64,000 bases of DNA, taken from Spirochaetota bacterium. Its GTDB lineage: Bacteria; Spirochaetota; UBA12135; COTS27; JAFLEE01. Under the pieces are notes generated by a model. The model worked only from the letters and a program-made list of their open reading frames with translations. It was not told the DNA's origin and did no database searches. Position 1 is the stretch's first letter. Each line of letters opens with the position of its first letter. The stretch spans positions 1-64,000 of the forward strand of contig JAFLEE010000015.1 of NCBI GenBank assembly GCA_017302015.1. Reading direction: 5' to 3'. This document shows, in pieces, positions 53,814-62,920 of this stretch. Both the position numbers and the translations under genes were made by a program.

Positions 53814-54827
53814 TCATCTGGGGCCTTCCGCGGCGAGGGCCGCCAGGGAGAGCGCCGCGTAATCGCCGATCTGCTCGCCGAGGGCCGCGGGCACGAGCCG
53901 GCAGACTTCCCGCGCCCGGGGGATGGCCTCGCGGCGGATGACCGCCATCGCCGGCGGCCGCAAAAACCGCTCGCAGCGCGCGTAGATGCTGCCGATCACG
54001 ATGCGTTCGGGATTGAGCAGGTCGATGACGAGGGAGAGGCCCTTGCCCAGCATGGTCCCCGATTCCTCCAGGATGGACCGCGAAAGGGGGTCGCCCTTCC
54101 CCGCCGCCTCCGCCACCGCCTTCGCCGTGAGCGCGGACGGGGGGAGCGCGTCGAGGAGGCCCGCCTTCCTTCCCGCCTTCCGCCATTCCTTGCGCCGGGT
54201 CGCTGCCAATTGGGCGATGCCACCCCCGCTGCAGAAGCCCTCGAAAGAACCCGCCTTGCCGAAACCCACGGGGCCCCGGTCGGCGAGGCGCAGGTGGCCC
54301 GCCTCGCCGGCGAGGTCGTTGGTGCCCGAATAGAGCCGGCCATCCAGGATGAGGCCGGCGCCGAGGCCGGTGCCGAAGGTGAAGAACACCAGATTGCGGC
54401 ACCCCCGCCCGGCGCCGTACTTCCACTCCGCCACCGCGCAGGCATTGGCGTCGTTCTCGAGGCGCACCGGGGCGCGGAAACGCTTCGCCGCGAGGGCGAC
54501 GATGGGCACGCGATCCCAACCGGGCAGGTTCGGGGGGGAGAGGATGAGGCCGCGGCGCGAGTCGAGGGGCCCGCCGCAGCTGATGCCGATTCCCCCCAGG
54601 CCGCCGCGGGCGAGGCCATGGTCCGCCAGCAGGCGTTCCCCGGTCTCGAAGAGGAGCCCCTGGGCGTGCTTCGGGCCGAGGCGGGTCTCGGTGGGGAAGG
54701 ACCTGCGCTCGAGGATGCGCACGCCCTTGCCGCCGGAGGCTATTTCCCCGAGGAGGACCGCGCATTTGGTGCCGCCGATGTCGAAGCCGAGGAGTTTCGG
54801 GGGGATGGGTTTGCGTTTAGGCGGCAT
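53814..54827 (-). CDS. ROK family sugar kinase without the usual zinc cysteines
   Basis: This 337-residue protein is a ROK kinase: GFDIGGTKCAVLL at the start for phosphate binding, LENDANACAVAEW for the sugar and catalytic Asp, and FGTGLGAGLI for the second phosphate loop. It should phosphorylate glucose, an N-acetylhexosamine or another hexose. The usual zinc segment CxCGxxGCxE reads GFGKAGSFE here, so the cysteines are missing although the flanking GH is kept. The absence of an N-terminal helix-turn-helix argues for a kinase and not a repressor. ATG at 54872 is an alternative start; 54827 gives a normal N-terminus. The nearest catabolic genes are the beta-helix protein and GH78. Confidence 0.88.
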   Translation of the reverse strand: MPPKRKPIPPKLLGFDIGGTKCAVLLGEIASGGKGVRILERRSFPTETRLGPKHAQGLLFETGERLLADHGLARGGLGGIGISCGGPLDSRRGLILSPPNLPGWDRVPIVALAAKRFRAPVRLENDANACAVAEWKYGAGRGCRNLVFFTFGTGLGAGLILDGRLYSGTNDLAGEAGHLRLADRGPVGFGKAGSFEGFCSGGGIAQLAATRRKEWRKAGRKAGLLDALPPSALTAKAVAEAAGKGDPLSRSILEESGTMLGKGLSLVIDLLNPERIVIGSIYARCERFLRPPAMAVIRREAIPRAREVCRLVPAALGEQIGDYAALSLAALAAEGPR

Positions 54828-55115
54828 CTTGCATCGACTCCCGATGCCCGGGTCGCCGGGCTTCCCAACCATCGCGTCATGGAAACTTTTAGAGTCCCCA
54901 TTTTACCAAGAATCGGACCGCGCTCCCGGGCGGAGGCGGGCGATGCGTGCTCGAAAAAGCTTAACCAGGACATGAAAAAATGGGGGATCGGTCCCCGCCC
55001 CGGGGTCCCCAATTTAAAATTATGCGGTGCCCAGGGCCCACGGTGGCGCGGTGCGGCAACCCGTGTCGACGACCGGAGACCCGCTAACACAATCCTCATC
55101 CCAGGGAGTTCCTCC
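54828..55115. promoter_or_regulatory. divergent promoter region
   Basis: This region lies between the ROK gene and the beta-helix gene. It contains the AT-rich stretch AATTTAAAATTATG near 55011-55024, a likely core promoter for the plus-strand gene, and AGGGAG at 55103-55108 as its ribosome-binding site. For the minus-strand gene, TTCTTG and TAAAAG near 54890-54916 are a weak pair. Confidence 0.35.
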
Positions 55116-56426
55116 ATGCAAACGACGATCAAGGCGATTCTAGGAGCGATCATGCTGACTTACGGAGCGCTTACGGCGCAAACCGGCATCTTGAACGTGA
55201 AGGATTTCGGGGCGAAGGGAGACCTTAAAACCGACGATTCGGACGCCATCCAAAAGGCTATCGATGCGACCGCGTGGACCATGGGGGATCCCTCCCAAAT
55301 CCGGCCGGTCACCGTTTTTTTCCCCCCGGGACACTACCTCGTGCGGAAGACCCTCAAGATCCGCCACGAGAATAAGAACCTCACCCTCGTCGGCGCCGGG
55401 AGCGTTTCCCCGTATGGAGGCCTTCCGGGGGACGATGCCCGCCCGCTTCCCCCGGGGGGCACTCCCTCGACCCCGGTCCCCTTCGGGCCGACGCAGCTGA
55501 TCTGGGGCGGGGCGGAGGGGGGCACGCTGTTGGAATGGACTTCCGCCGACGGCGTCGTCCTGCGCCATCTCGCCTTGATCGGATCCGACAAGGCCGGCAC
55601 GCTCCTGTCCATCAACTCGGCGCCCGGGACGGGCTCCGGGCTGGGAACGCTGGAGCGTTGCCTCTTCACCCGCGCCCGCATCGGCATCGAATGCGGCCAG
55701 AACGGTATCAACGCCAACGCCGCCGATTTGACGCTCACCGATTTGATGTTCTTCGACCTCGGGGTCGGGTTCAAGACGACCCAGTCCCAGAACGTGGACT
55801 ATTGCTTCATCCGCCCGATGGCCTTCGCCTGCGGGTGCGCCCTCTGGTTCGCCCAAGGCGGGAGCGCCGACGTATACTCCCTCGCGACCCGCCGGACGCC
55901 CCTGGTCATCCGCATCGACGGCGGAGGCATCCAGAACGGCACCTTCCATTTCTCCAACTTGCGCGTCGATGTGAACTCCGTGGGGACGAACGTGCTCGGC
56001 GGGAACCCCTGGAGCCACGAGTACCCGGCCCGGCCGGTCGTGCTCTTGGCGAAGGGCGAGGTCAACGTGAAATTCACCTCGCTCTGCGTCATGGGGGAGC
56101 GCCGGGATCGGGAAACCCCGATCTTCTCCCTGGACACCCACGCCCAGGTTTCCGTGGAGTCTTCGATGCTCTCCGGTCCCGTCGCCGTCCTCCGCGGGAA
56201 AGCCGGGAACCTCCCGACCTGGATCCAATTCGACCAATGCCGCTTCCGCATGGGCGCCGACCCCCGGGAGATCCTTTGCGACGAGTTCTCGGGCTACGAA
56301 CTGCGCAATTGCTCGGTGACCGTGGAGGCGGACCCGTCCAAGGGGAATTACGCGCCGATCGAAAAAACGTTCATCCCCAGCCTGTCGCGTCTTCCGACCC
56401 GGCTCACCCATCCACCCGCGAAATAG
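55116..56426 (+). CDS. exported right-handed beta-helix protein, pectate lyase 3 superfamily
   Basis: This 436-residue protein has a signal peptide (about residues 1-21) followed by LNVKDFGAKGD, the hallmark opening of the Pectate_lyase_3 / GH28-GH55 beta-helix superfamily, and repeated short strands throughout. It may cleave a polyuronide or beta-glucan in the periplasm or outside. The catalytic residues cannot be picked out by eye. AGGGAG lies seven bases before the ATG. It is divergent from the ROK kinase and lies upstream of an unknown helical protein. Confidence 0.82.
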   Translation: MQTTIKAILGAIMLTYGALTAQTGILNVKDFGAKGDLKTDDSDAIQKAIDATAWTMGDPSQIRPVTVFFPPGHYLVRKTLKIRHENKNLTLVGAGSVSPYGGLPGDDARPLPPGGTPSTPVPFGPTQLIWGGAEGGTLLEWTSADGVVLRHLALIGSDKAGTLLSINSAPGTGSGLGTLERCLFTRARIGIECGQNGINANAADLTLTDLMFFDLGVGFKTTQSQNVDYCFIRPMAFACGCALWFAQGGSADVYSLATRRTPLVIRIDGGGIQNGTFHFSNLRVDVNSVGTNVLGGNPWSHEYPARPVVLLAKGEVNVKFTSLCVMGERRDRETPIFSLDTHAQVSVESSMLSGPVAVLRGKAGNLPTWIQFDQCRFRMGADPREILCDEFSGYELRNCSVTVEADPSKGNYAPIEKTFIPSLSRLPTRLTHPPAK

Positions 56427-56549
56427 GCCCTACCCCGCGGTGGCGGGAAGCTTCCCCGGGCGTTCCACGACTTCCCAGGAAGGCTCCCCCAAGTTACCAT
56501 CACGCGAGCGGGTTTCCCCACGGGGCGGCCCCGGGAGCGGTGACCGAAC

Positions 56550-57695
56550 ATGCCCCAGCCCATCCATATCGCCCCGAAAGTCCAGCACCTCCACGAGACG
56601 CTGAAGCAGATCCACGAGAAGATGGCCCACCGCACGGCCGGCTTCTACCAGGATATGGAGGGTTTTTTCCACGTCAACCACGGCCGCCACCTGGCCGAGA
56701 TCCGGGCGATCTGCACCGAGATCGAGGGCCATTGCCAGCAGCAGGCCGAACGCCTCATGAAGATCCTCGCCGAGTTCCGGGAGGAGGGCCCACTGGCGGA
56801 GCGGACCCTCGCCTTCATCGACCAGGACCTCGCCAAATTGCAGAAGGCCATCGGCGCCCTGTCGCCCTACCTGCCCAAACTGAATTTCTCCGACGCCTCC
56901 CTCGCCCAGCGCTCCAGCCGCGAGATCACGGCCCTCTTCCTTTCCATCCCCGAAACCCGCGCCTTCCTGGCCAACCGGGCCCCAGCAGAAGCTCCCGCGG
57001 CGCCTCCGCCGAAATTGGAGATCCTGCCCCCCGATCCCGATAACCTCTACCACAAAGACGAGCGGAAGAAACTGGGCCTCGACAAGGAGGCGCTCCAGAA
57101 GCAGGTGGGGAAGGACCTCGACGCCATCGACCTCATCCTCTACGTCCAGGAGAAGCTCAGGAAGGATATGGAGACCCACGACAATGGGATGCTCCAGAAA
57201 CTGGTGGCGAGCGTGGGCACCCGCCTCTCCATCCTCCTCTTCAAGAAGACCGTCACCCAAGAGGAACTCGTGCGCCACGGCATCCTCAGCAAGGAACTCC
57301 CCAAGCTCGCCATCCGCCACTTCAACGACAAGAACCACTATTCCCTGGGGGCGATCCTCATCTACGTCAGCGATTTCGCGGCGATCCTCGCCGATATGCG
57401 GGAGAGGGCCTACGCGCACCACCAGCGCGACGGCCTGCAATTCGAGACCCTCAAGTCCAAGGCGATGGAGACCCTGGTCTCGCTGGCGCTCCTCACCGAG
57501 GATCCCCCCGTGCTCGACGCCTCCCTCGGGCGCCTCGATACCGTGACGCTCATCAAGAAACTCTACGCGCTCTTCAACGAGATGTCGGGCGTCTTCTCCA
57601 AATCAGGCTACGCCCAGGCGGTGGAGATCCGCACCAGTTTCTCGTATTTAGGGAAAAGCCTGGCGGATTTCAAGGCGGAACTCACCCATCCCTGA
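56550..57695 (+). CDS. helical cytoplasmic protein of unknown function
   Basis: I do not recognise this 381-residue protein. It has no signal or membrane segment and appears all-helical, with heptad-like stretches in the first 115 residues (for example LHETLKQIHEKMAH) suggesting a coiled coil, a Pro/Ala linker near residues 147-158 and a second helical domain to the end. It overlaps the convergent GH78 gene by 14 bp, so transcription of the two may interfere. Confidence 0.75.
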   Translation: MPQPIHIAPKVQHLHETLKQIHEKMAHRTAGFYQDMEGFFHVNHGRHLAEIRAICTEIEGHCQQQAERLMKILAEFREEGPLAERTLAFIDQDLAKLQKAIGALSPYLPKLNFSDASLAQRSSREITALFLSIPETRAFLANRAPAEAPAAPPPKLEILPPDPDNLYHKDERKKLGLDKEALQKQVGKDLDAIDLILYVQEKLRKDMETHDNGMLQKLVASVGTRLSILLFKKTVTQEELVRHGILSKELPKLAIRHFNDKNHYSLGAILIYVSDFAAILADMRERAYAHHQRDGLQFETLKSKAMETLVSLALLTEDPPVLDASLGRLDTVTLIKKLYALFNEMSGVFSKSGYAQAVEIRTSFSYLGKSLADFKAELTHP

Positions 57696-60180
57696 GGGCC
57701 TCCAAGCGCAGCGCGTTCGCCCCCGGGGCCAGCGCGTGGCCGAAAAGGGCGCCGTCCCTCCCCGCGGACGCCAACCCCGCGACGGGGTGCGGGGCCCAGA
57801 GCACCGCGGCGCACCCGACGGGGATCTCGAGGCGGATCCGATGCCCCGTGCCCTCTTTGCGCGCATCGAAGACGATGCCCCCCAGCGGCGTATGGCAGGT
57901 GAGGGAAAGCCCCTCCAGATCGCCGAGTTGGGGCCGGATGGAGGCGCGGCGGAAGCCCGGCTCGGTCGCACGGATGCCCGCGAGGTCCATGTAGGCGTGG
58001 AAGAGGGGCGACACCGGGCAATGGGACCATTCGTCGGTGGAATCGGGTTTGGGGCCGAAGAACTCGGACAGGCTATGGTTCTGGACGACGGAGGGCTGGG
58101 TCGCCCAAAGATCGCGGAGTTCGCGCAGCACCGTCTGGGGTCGGCCGTGGAGGAAGAGGGCCCAATGCCGCCAGCAAGCGTTGGCCGGGTAGGCGATGCC
58201 CATCCACGGGGGGCGATCCGCGAGCGCCCGCAGGGACGCCTCCACCCGGCCGCCCGGGCAGAGCCCGAAGACGACCGAGAAGGCGAGGGTCTCGTCGGCG
58301 ACGTGGGCCTCCTCCCCTTCCCCGATCCAGGGGTGATTGTCGACGAAATGGCCCCGATTGCGGTCCCAGAATCGCCGGGCCGTGTCGGCGGCCAGGCGCC
58401 TCCCCAGTTTCCGCCAGCGCGCGGCGCCTCGGCCCCCGTCGAGCCGATCCGCCAATACCGCAAGCCCGTGGATGAACATGCCCGAAACGTAGAGATTAAA
58501 GGCGGCCTGCTTGTTGCGCTTCTTCCCGTAGGCGACGTGATCGAGCCATACCGAGGGGATGCCCAGGGCGCGGTCGTCCACGGGGAGCAGCCCGCCCTCG
58601 CCCCGGAGGCCCGCGAGATACTCCCCGAAGGCCGCAAGCCGCGGGAGGAGGGGCGCCACCGCCTCGCGGTCGCCGGTTTGCATGAAGTGGTCGCGGCAAT
58701 CGAGGACGAATTGCACCCCGTGGTCGAGGATCGGGCCCCAATCGGTAAGCCCGAGGATCCGCTGGGAGACGCGGGCGAGGCGGTCGTAGCCGGGCCAGCA
58801 ATCCATGAAATAGCCCTCGGCGGCTTGGCCGTCGCTCCAGGTGCGCAGGTAGCGCGCGCTTAAGCGCGTTTCGCCGAAGGCCAGGCGCACGCCGTGGTGC
58901 TGGTGGCCCACATCCCCGGCGTACTGCTGGCGTTCCCGGCCGAATCCGTCGGAACCGATCTCCTGGATGCTATTGCAAAGCGTATTGAGGCTCGCCGTGA
59001 AGAGGCGCTGGAGCGCCGGTTCCGGGGTCCGGATCTCGGGCGCATGCGGGAAGGGGTAGAGGCGACGGCGCCAATGCACCCCCGAGAGGCGCACCGGGCG
59101 GGAAGCGCCCCGGATGGAGATCTGGAGCCACCGGCCGCTGGAGAAGTCGAAGGGGCCGAGTTCCTGCAGGCCCTCCCGGCAGATAAAGCGCGTCCACGCG
59201 TGGAAATGGGTCTCTAGCCACAGGGTCCCGCCCACCTCGTGGCTCTCCTGGAGCATGAGTTCAATGATCGTCCCCGCCGCCGCCTCGACGGTGAACGCGG
59301 GCCAGCCCGTCATATGCTCGTGCAGGCTGAAGGTGAGGAAGAGCGATTCATCCGCGCCCGTGGCCGGGAGTTCCCAGACGCCATCGGCCACCGCCGCCGC
59401 CACGGGGGCCGCCTCGATGTCGAACGAGTCGGGCACGCGGAAATCGAACCAGTCCCGGGGATCGCGCTTCCACCGCAGGCGTCCCTGCTCGCGAAGTTGC
59501 GCGTCGTGGCGTTCCTCGCGCATGAGCGGGATGCTGCGGGCGAGGAGACGGGTCGTCCCCGCGTCCTGGCAGGAGATCCCGGTGTAGACGGAGTAGGTGA
59601 AGGCCAGGGGCGGTTTGTCCGCGGGCACCGGAAGGAGGGCGGGCGCCATCCAGGACCCGTCTTCCGTGAAACCCGGGCGATCCCAACCCCACGGATGGAG
59701 CCGGGCGTCCCATTCCTCCTGGAGGGCCCGCAGGAACCATTGCTTGTGCCGGCCGGGGGCGTGGGCGCGGTCGATGGCGCAGCGCCAATCGCCATCGCTG
59801 ACGATCGTCTCCTCGCGCCCGTCGCCGTGGACGAGGGCGAGGCGGGCGATGAAGCCCGGGTTGCCCGCCGCCCAGGTGCCGTCGCCCTCGCCGAAATAGA
59901 GGACCTGGGCGCCGATCACATTCTCCCCGGCGACGAGGGCGCCGGCGAGATCGACCGAGTCGACTTCGAGGCTCCGGGGGTCGCAGGGAGCGGGCCCCCA
60001 CGCCAACGCGCGCCCGTTCACCGTGAGGCGATAGCGGCTATCGGCGAGGATCTGGAGTTCGGCCCGCATCGGCGCGGCATCCAAGCGGATCCGCCGGCGG
60101 AAAAAAACGAAGGTATTGGGGAGCGTACGCGCGCCGGGGAGCCAGAGCCACCGGGCCGGAGCGAGGTTCAGTGCTTCCAT
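57682..60180 (-). CDS. GH78 alpha-L-rhamnosidase
   Basis: This 832-residue protein has N-terminal beta-sandwich domains (about residues 1-385), an (alpha/alpha)6 barrel (about 395-735) and a C-terminal beta domain. The barrel opens with SDGFGRERQQYAGDVG, the variant of the GH78 DxxxRERxxWxGD catalytic segment that supplies the general acid. Near the end it has SLSEFF followed by DEWSHCPVSPLFHAY, typical of the family. The expected reaction is inverting release of terminal alpha-L-rhamnose. No signal peptide is present. The next minus-strand gene upstream, after 109 bp, is the large unclassified hydrolase-like protein. The Trp in the usual acid segment is replaced by Tyr. Confidence 0.88.
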   Translation of the reverse strand: MEALNLAPARWLWLPGARTLPNTFVFFRRRIRLDAAPMRAELQILADSRYRLTVNGRALAWGPAPCDPRSLEVDSVDLAGALVAGENVIGAQVLYFGEGDGTWAAGNPGFIARLALVHGDGREETIVSDGDWRCAIDRAHAPGRHKQWFLRALQEEWDARLHPWGWDRPGFTEDGSWMAPALLPVPADKPPLAFTYSVYTGISCQDAGTTRLLARSIPLMREERHDAQLREQGRLRWKRDPRDWFDFRVPDSFDIEAAPVAAAVADGVWELPATGADESLFLTFSLHEHMTGWPAFTVEAAAGTIIELMLQESHEVGGTLWLETHFHAWTRFICREGLQELGPFDFSSGRWLQISIRGASRPVRLSGVHWRRRLYPFPHAPEIRTPEPALQRLFTASLNTLCNSIQEIGSDGFGRERQQYAGDVGHQHHGVRLAFGETRLSARYLRTWSDGQAAEGYFMDCWPGYDRLARVSQRILGLTDWGPILDHGVQFVLDCRDHFMQTGDREAVAPLLPRLAAFGEYLAGLRGEGGLLPVDDRALGIPSVWLDHVAYGKKRNKQAAFNLYVSGMFIHGLAVLADRLDGGRGAARWRKLGRRLAADTARRFWDRNRGHFVDNHPWIGEGEEAHVADETLAFSVVFGLCPGGRVEASLRALADRPPWMGIAYPANACWRHWALFLHGRPQTVLRELRDLWATQPSVVQNHSLSEFFGPKPDSTDEWSHCPVSPLFHAYMDLAGIRATEPGFRRASIRPQLGDLEGLSLTCHTPLGGIVFDARKEGTGHRIRLEIPVGCAAVLWAPHPVAGLASAGRDGALFGHALAPGANALRLEALRDG

Positions 60181-60289
60181 GGACTATCTTCCCGCGGGCT
60201 ACCGAAACCCACAACCGGGGCCGCAGTGCCTGCACTTTTTTTAGGTCCGTCCCCAACGTACGGGAAGGCGTTGGAACCCCGGAGGGGCG

Positions 60290-62752
60290 CTACCAGGAAA
60301 TGATCAGGTCGCCCGTGACGTGCTCCACGCGCAGCGCGAGGCCCGAAGCCCGCTCTTCCCGCGCCGGGGTCGCGAAATCGCCCACGAGGTAGGGGTGGTG
60401 GCCGTTACGCAGGATGGCCACGTTCCCCTCGGTGCCGGTCTCGGGGAAGAAGCGCACCACGGCGTCTTTCAAGCCCTTCACCCGAAGGCGGCGTTTCACC
60501 CCCACCATGATCGAGCACTCCTCGATGCAGGCGAGTTCGCCGTCGGCCGCCTGTTCGACGAACACGCGGCATTCCCGCCGCCACGCCTTGGGCATGCGCC
60601 ACGTGCTCGATCCGTTCTGGATCCAGGTCTCCTGCCCGGTGAGCAGCGGAGCGCCCTCGGGGAACCGCAGCGATTGCCCCACGGTGATGTTGGGGGAATG
60701 GCCGGCGAAATAGAAGGCGTTGCGATGGCGCGAAACCACGAGGATCGGGTTCTTCTGCTTGCCCTCGCGCTTCTCGAGCGCCAAGGAGTACCCGAAGGCC
60801 GAGAGCAGGTGCCGGGAGAGGAGTTCGGAGTAGAAGACGGCATCCGGGTCGTGCATCTCGGGCAGGTGGGCGCCCTTGAACTCGGGGAGCCGGAACGAAT
60901 TGGTGCCGCGCACCCAGGCGAGGGCCCCGCCCTTCCAGGCGGGGTCGCGGCGCACGAGGGCGTAGGCGCGGACTTGGCCCTTGGACGATACCGTGGCGGC
61001 CAATTCGGTGCGCGGATCCTTCGCGTCGGCGAGGATCTCCGCCACCCCGCCGGCGGAGGAGAGTTCGTGGTGGATGAGGCGGGCGGGCCGCTTGGAGGCG
61101 GTGAGGGCGTCGGTGGCGAGCTTCACGTCGATCTCCAGTTCGCCGGAGATCGGAGCGTCTTGCTTAAGGCCCAGCAATTCGAGGAGCGCCGCGTCGGCGT
61201 GCCGGGTCGGGCCGTAGAGGAGCGCGTGCCCCCCGCGCTTCACGTGGTCGGCGACCCGTTCGGCGGCCCGTTTGCCGATCGCGGCGGGGGTGACGAGCAC
61301 GCGGCCGGCGAAGGCGCCCTTCCCCGCCTCCTCGGCCTCGGCGAAATGGGCCGTGCTCACCACGGTATTGAGGGGCAGGCCGTGATTGACCGAGGTGCGC
61401 ATGAACCAGTCCCCGAAAAAAACCTCGGGGATGCGACCCGCGTCGAGGGCCATGTCGTGGTATTCGTCGAAGGGATAGACCCACACGAGCGGGCCCGCGG
61501 CGTCCGGCGAAGTGCCCACATCCTCGAGGATGAAGGGGATCACCTCGTTGGGCACGAGATCGGGCATCTTGCCGTAGGTATCGTCGACGGAGAGGATGTT
61601 GATGTCGGTGGGCAGGGAGACCTTCCCGTCGCCCTCCAGGCGGCAGACGGAGAGCGGAAGGTGGATGTCGTGGGGTTCGCGCCCGTAGCGGTCGATCCAA
61701 GGGCTATTGACGAACCAATTATCGTGGGTGTAGAAGCGGTAGGGGTAGGTCGTGCCGGGGATCTGGGCGATATGCGACATCCACCCCGTGAGTTCCAGGC
61801 CGAAATCGCCGTTGAGGGCCGCCCAGGGGGAGTTCACCGCCGGCTCGAGGTTGAACCCGCCGCGGTAGATCTCGCGCAACGGCACGCCGTCGCTGGCCAG
61901 ATCGCGCCCGGTGGTCTGGTTGGTGCCGCGGCTTCGAAGCCAAACATCGGGGCATTCCTTGCGGAAGGCCTTGAAGAAAGCCAGGCTCTTATCCTTCACC
62001 TCGGCGGCCTTGGCGGGGTCGTAGCGCTTCCCGTCGAAGACGACGCCGTACATCCCCCAGGTCTCGAGGCCGAAGCCGAAGCCGTTGGAGAGCCAGAGCC
62101 AATCGAAGCCCATCGCCTTGAGGAAATGCCGGCTCTGGCGGCCGAGGAAGGTGCCGAAGGGCGTGCCTTCGGGGATGCCATCGGGGAAGCCGGCGTACTC
62201 GGCCTTGTCGGCGTGGAGCGTGGCGTAGCAGGTGACCATGCTGGCGTGCCCCATGGTGCCGCCCAGGCAGATCTCGGGGTGCTTCTGGTACTTGAAGATC
62301 GATTTGGCGAACTCGGGCCCCGGGTCGAAGGTGGCGCCCAGGGTCACGGGCCGCTCCAATTCTTGGGCGCCGACTTCCTTCACCAATTCGAGGAACCGCT
62401 TGTACCACCGGTAGGTATGCAGCGGCGGGTTCTCGATGTAGGTGTAGGGATGGCGGTGGATGGAGATATTCTTGGGATCGTTCGCGTCGTGGGCCTCGAC
62501 GTGGGGGTTGGCCGTGCCGATCGTGTAGGACCATTCGAAGGTCCGGTCGAGGTCGCCGGTGAAGTCGAGGATCTCGGAGCCATCCGAGGTCCACATCATC
62601 ACCGAGGCCGTGTCGGCGTGCCGGGCCAGGGGCCGCCATTGGCGGAACATGCCCCGCAGCACCTTGCGCACGCCCTCTTCCGTGGTGTCGACGAACGGGC
62701 GCAGGGAGAGTTCGAGGGTGACGCTTCGCAGCGATCGGCCGAGGTAGGGCAT
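60290..62752 (-). CDS. large unclassified glycoside-hydrolase-like protein
   Basis: This 820-residue protein has no signal peptide. The first 480 residues look like a TIM barrel (strand-like segments such as TLELSLRPF, VTLGATFDP, FDWLWLSNGFGFG and YRFYTHDNWF, with several conserved-looking acidic and aromatic residues). Residues about 480-600 resemble a glutamine-amidotransferase-like or trimerisation domain, with GRVLVTPAAI and HVKRGGHALLYGPT, and the tail is beta-rich. This layout is that of GH42-like and GHL families, but I cannot match it to a known family. It sits between GH78 and Gfo/Idh/MocA genes, so a carbohydrate role is likely. The start at 62752 has no strong ribosome-binding site. 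Confidence 0.75.
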   Translation of the reverse strand: MPYLGRSLRSVTLELSLRPFVDTTEEGVRKVLRGMFRQWRPLARHADTASVMMWTSDGSEILDFTGDLDRTFEWSYTIGTANPHVEAHDANDPKNISIHRHPYTYIENPPLHTYRWYKRFLELVKEVGAQELERPVTLGATFDPGPEFAKSIFKYQKHPEICLGGTMGHASMVTCYATLHADKAEYAGFPDGIPEGTPFGTFLGRQSRHFLKAMGFDWLWLSNGFGFGLETWGMYGVVFDGKRYDPAKAAEVKDKSLAFFKAFRKECPDVWLRSRGTNQTTGRDLASDGVPLREIYRGGFNLEPAVNSPWAALNGDFGLELTGWMSHIAQIPGTTYPYRFYTHDNWFVNSPWIDRYGREPHDIHLPLSVCRLEGDGKVSLPTDINILSVDDTYGKMPDLVPNEVIPFILEDVGTSPDAAGPLVWVYPFDEYHDMALDAGRIPEVFFGDWFMRTSVNHGLPLNTVVSTAHFAEAEEAGKGAFAGRVLVTPAAIGKRAAERVADHVKRGGHALLYGPTRHADAALLELLGLKQDAPISGELEIDVKLATDALTASKRPARLIHHELSSAGGVAEILADAKDPRTELAATVSSKGQVRAYALVRRDPAWKGGALAWVRGTNSFRLPEFKGAHLPEMHDPDAVFYSELLSRHLLSAFGYSLALEKREGKQKNPILVVSRHRNAFYFAGHSPNITVGQSLRFPEGAPLLTGQETWIQNGSSTWRMPKAWRRECRVFVEQAADGELACIEECSIMVGVKRRLRVKGLKDAVVRFFPETGTEGNVAILRNGHHPYLVGDFATPAREERASGLALRVEHVTGDLIISW

Positions 62753-62920
62753 CGGGTTTCCTGGGAAAGCGCCCCTTTCGGCTTCCAGCTGGGGCGCCTT
62801 CGCCGGGATCCGCTGGACCCCGGTTCGGGTGAAGTATGGGCCCCGCGCGCCCGGAGGTCATGGGAAATGGGGCCTTCCCCGGGATTTTACGCCCCGATGC
62901 CGGGATCGTCCATACGCCCG

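Noticed and set aside
56445-56456. GGGAAGCTTCCC palindrome after the beta-helix gene
   Set aside because: It is a perfect 12-bp palindrome but has no loop or T run and no gene start close by, so chance is likely in this GC-rich DNA.
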